Positions 63,298 through 64,000 of a stretch of 64,000 nucleotides of DNA are shown piece by piece; within the stretch, counting starts at the first letter, position 1, and every line of letters starts with the position of its first letter. The stretch is taken from contig JARUPY010000463.1 in assembly GCA_029817715.1 (NCBI GenBank), forward strand, positions 38,700 through 102,699, read 5' to 3'. This stretch comes from Melastoma dodecandrum (lineage: Eukaryota > Streptophyta > Magnoliopsida > Myrtales > Melastomataceae). The position numbers and the translations under genes were made by a program. The notes below the pieces were generated by a model that worked only from the letters and a program-made list of their open reading frames with translations, had not been told where the DNA came from and searched no databases.

Positions 63298-64000
63298 TCA
63301 CAGAGCAATGGATATAGCCAAAGGCGATTCGCCCTTATCCACGACGATGGTCTTCGTGATGGTCTCGGAGTTGACGACAACTTGGATGTCGTAAGTCCCG
63401 TGGTATCCCCTGAATGTGTACTCCCCTTGTTGATCGAGGTGCCCGGTTGTCCGAGTAGACCACTCCTTCCTAAGCGAGAGGTATCGCTTCCCGGCTTCAT
63501 TCACATTCCCTTCTGCATCCACCCAGTGCGTGTTGGTACCGCAAGAAAGCTCCCAGAATCCCCAGAACATGACACCGTCTATTGCCGGATGCGCGAATGC
63601 TTCCCTCAGCATGACTTCGAGGTCATCACCCCTTATGTGCTCATTCACTGAGGTTACGTCCATCTCAGTGAGCCAAATTGGTAGGCCGAGGATCCCCAGC
63701 TTGTCCAGTGCGGAGCAGACAGTGGGCCCGACCGGATTGCTTATATGCCCTTGGATCCCAATTCCCCCGACGGGAGCACCTTGTTCCTGTAAATTGAGAA
63801 TATGTTCGATGTAGCTTTCTGGCGAGGATCTGGGGTCGCAACCGTCTTCGACATGGTAATCGTTCACGAACAGCAGCGCAGACAGGTCCATCTGGTTCGC
63901 GATCTTGAACATGTTTGCCCTGATGTCCTTCCCCAACCTGTCCTGGTAAAACGAGCCATGCAGCATCTCGTTGTTCACGTCATAGTGGCGGAACTTCCCC
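63298..64000 (-). CDS. GH10 endo-1,4-beta-xylanase, 3' part (cut by window edge)
   Basis: Secreted or wall-associated glycoside hydrolase family 10 enzyme that cleaves xylan backbones during wall remodelling. The frame is open to the window end and ends at 63298. Visible are the acid/base glutamate in DVNNEMLHG, FVNDYHVEDG, the GIGIQGH strand, the nucleophile glutamate in LPIWLTEMDV, the FWGFWELSCGTNTHW loop, and the C-terminal Ig-like tail (YTFRGYHGTYDIQVVV). The part before the acid/base site, including any signal peptide and carbohydrate-binding modules, lies outside the window. Both catalytic residues are kept, so it looks functional. Confidence 0.95.
   Translation of the reverse strand, partial: GKFRHYDVNNEMLHGSFYQDRLGKDIRANMFKIANQMDLSALLFVNDYHVEDGCDPRSSPESYIEHILNLQEQGAPVGGIGIQGHISNPVGPTVCSALDKLGILGLPIWLTEMDVTSVNEHIRGDDLEVMLREAFAHPAIDGVMFWGFWELSCGTNTHWVDAEGNVNEAGKRYLSLRKEWSTRTTGHLDQQGEYTFRGYHGTYDIQVVVNSETITKTIVVDKGESPLAISIAL

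Overview
This window is nuclear DNA of a flowering plant. The host genes carry GT-AG introns and are plant-specific in type: a class I KNOX homeobox gene, a class II LBD gene, a ZAT-type zinc-finger gene, ACBP3 and an NRAMP transporter. A eudicot or similar broad-leaved lineage seems likely, but I cannot name the species. The host genes are spaced widely and separated by mobile elements and decayed gene copies.

Layout. 1-2364 (+): 3' part of an NRAMP metal transporter. 3.05-4.7 kb (+): a broken Pumilio-like gene split by a miniature LTR retrotransposon array (three LTRs, two internal parts). 4.95-7.06 kb (+): a broken progesterone 5-beta-reductase/iridoid synthase-like (PRISE) gene split by a 1.46 kb solo LTR. 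7985-8506 (+): cytochrome b5. About 9.1 kb (-): an orphan last exon. 10.07-10.54 kb: a foldback element. 11.15-17.1 kb (-): a decayed receptor-like cytoplasmic kinase, split by a 5.0 kb Mutator-like element with about 470-bp inverted ends and a tandem array of about ten 166-bp units. 19085-21130 (-): intact five-exon ACBP3. 22416-33380: two oppositely oriented copies of an endogenous caulimovirid (plant pararetrovirus) forming an inverted repeat with arms near 5.4 kb and a 205-bp loop. 33724-37025 (-): intact ten-exon casein kinase II alpha. 38.47-38.91 kb: a small foldback element related to the Mutator-like element. 41.59-42.59 kb: a pyruvate decarboxylase fragment enclosed by inverted MITE-like repeats. 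43292-43993 (-): an LBD37/38/39-type gene. 46159-46980 (-): a ZAT10-type C2H2 repressor. 46981-59672: 12.7 kb with no recognised gene. 59673-62794 (+): a KNAT1/BREVIPEDICELLUS-like KNOX gene. 63298 to the window end (-): 3' part of a GH10 xylanase.

The host genes do not form a pathway. The clearest theme is nested insertion: three decayed genes (Pumilio-like, PRISE, kinase) are each split by a different element class, and each split shows a target-site duplication. The viral inverted repeat is the most unusual object. If transcribed it would fold into very long double-stranded RNA, and it lies about 340 bp from the 3' end of the CK2-alpha gene. All splice sites were chosen by eye from GT-AG signals and continuity of conserved protein sequence. 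No search was run.
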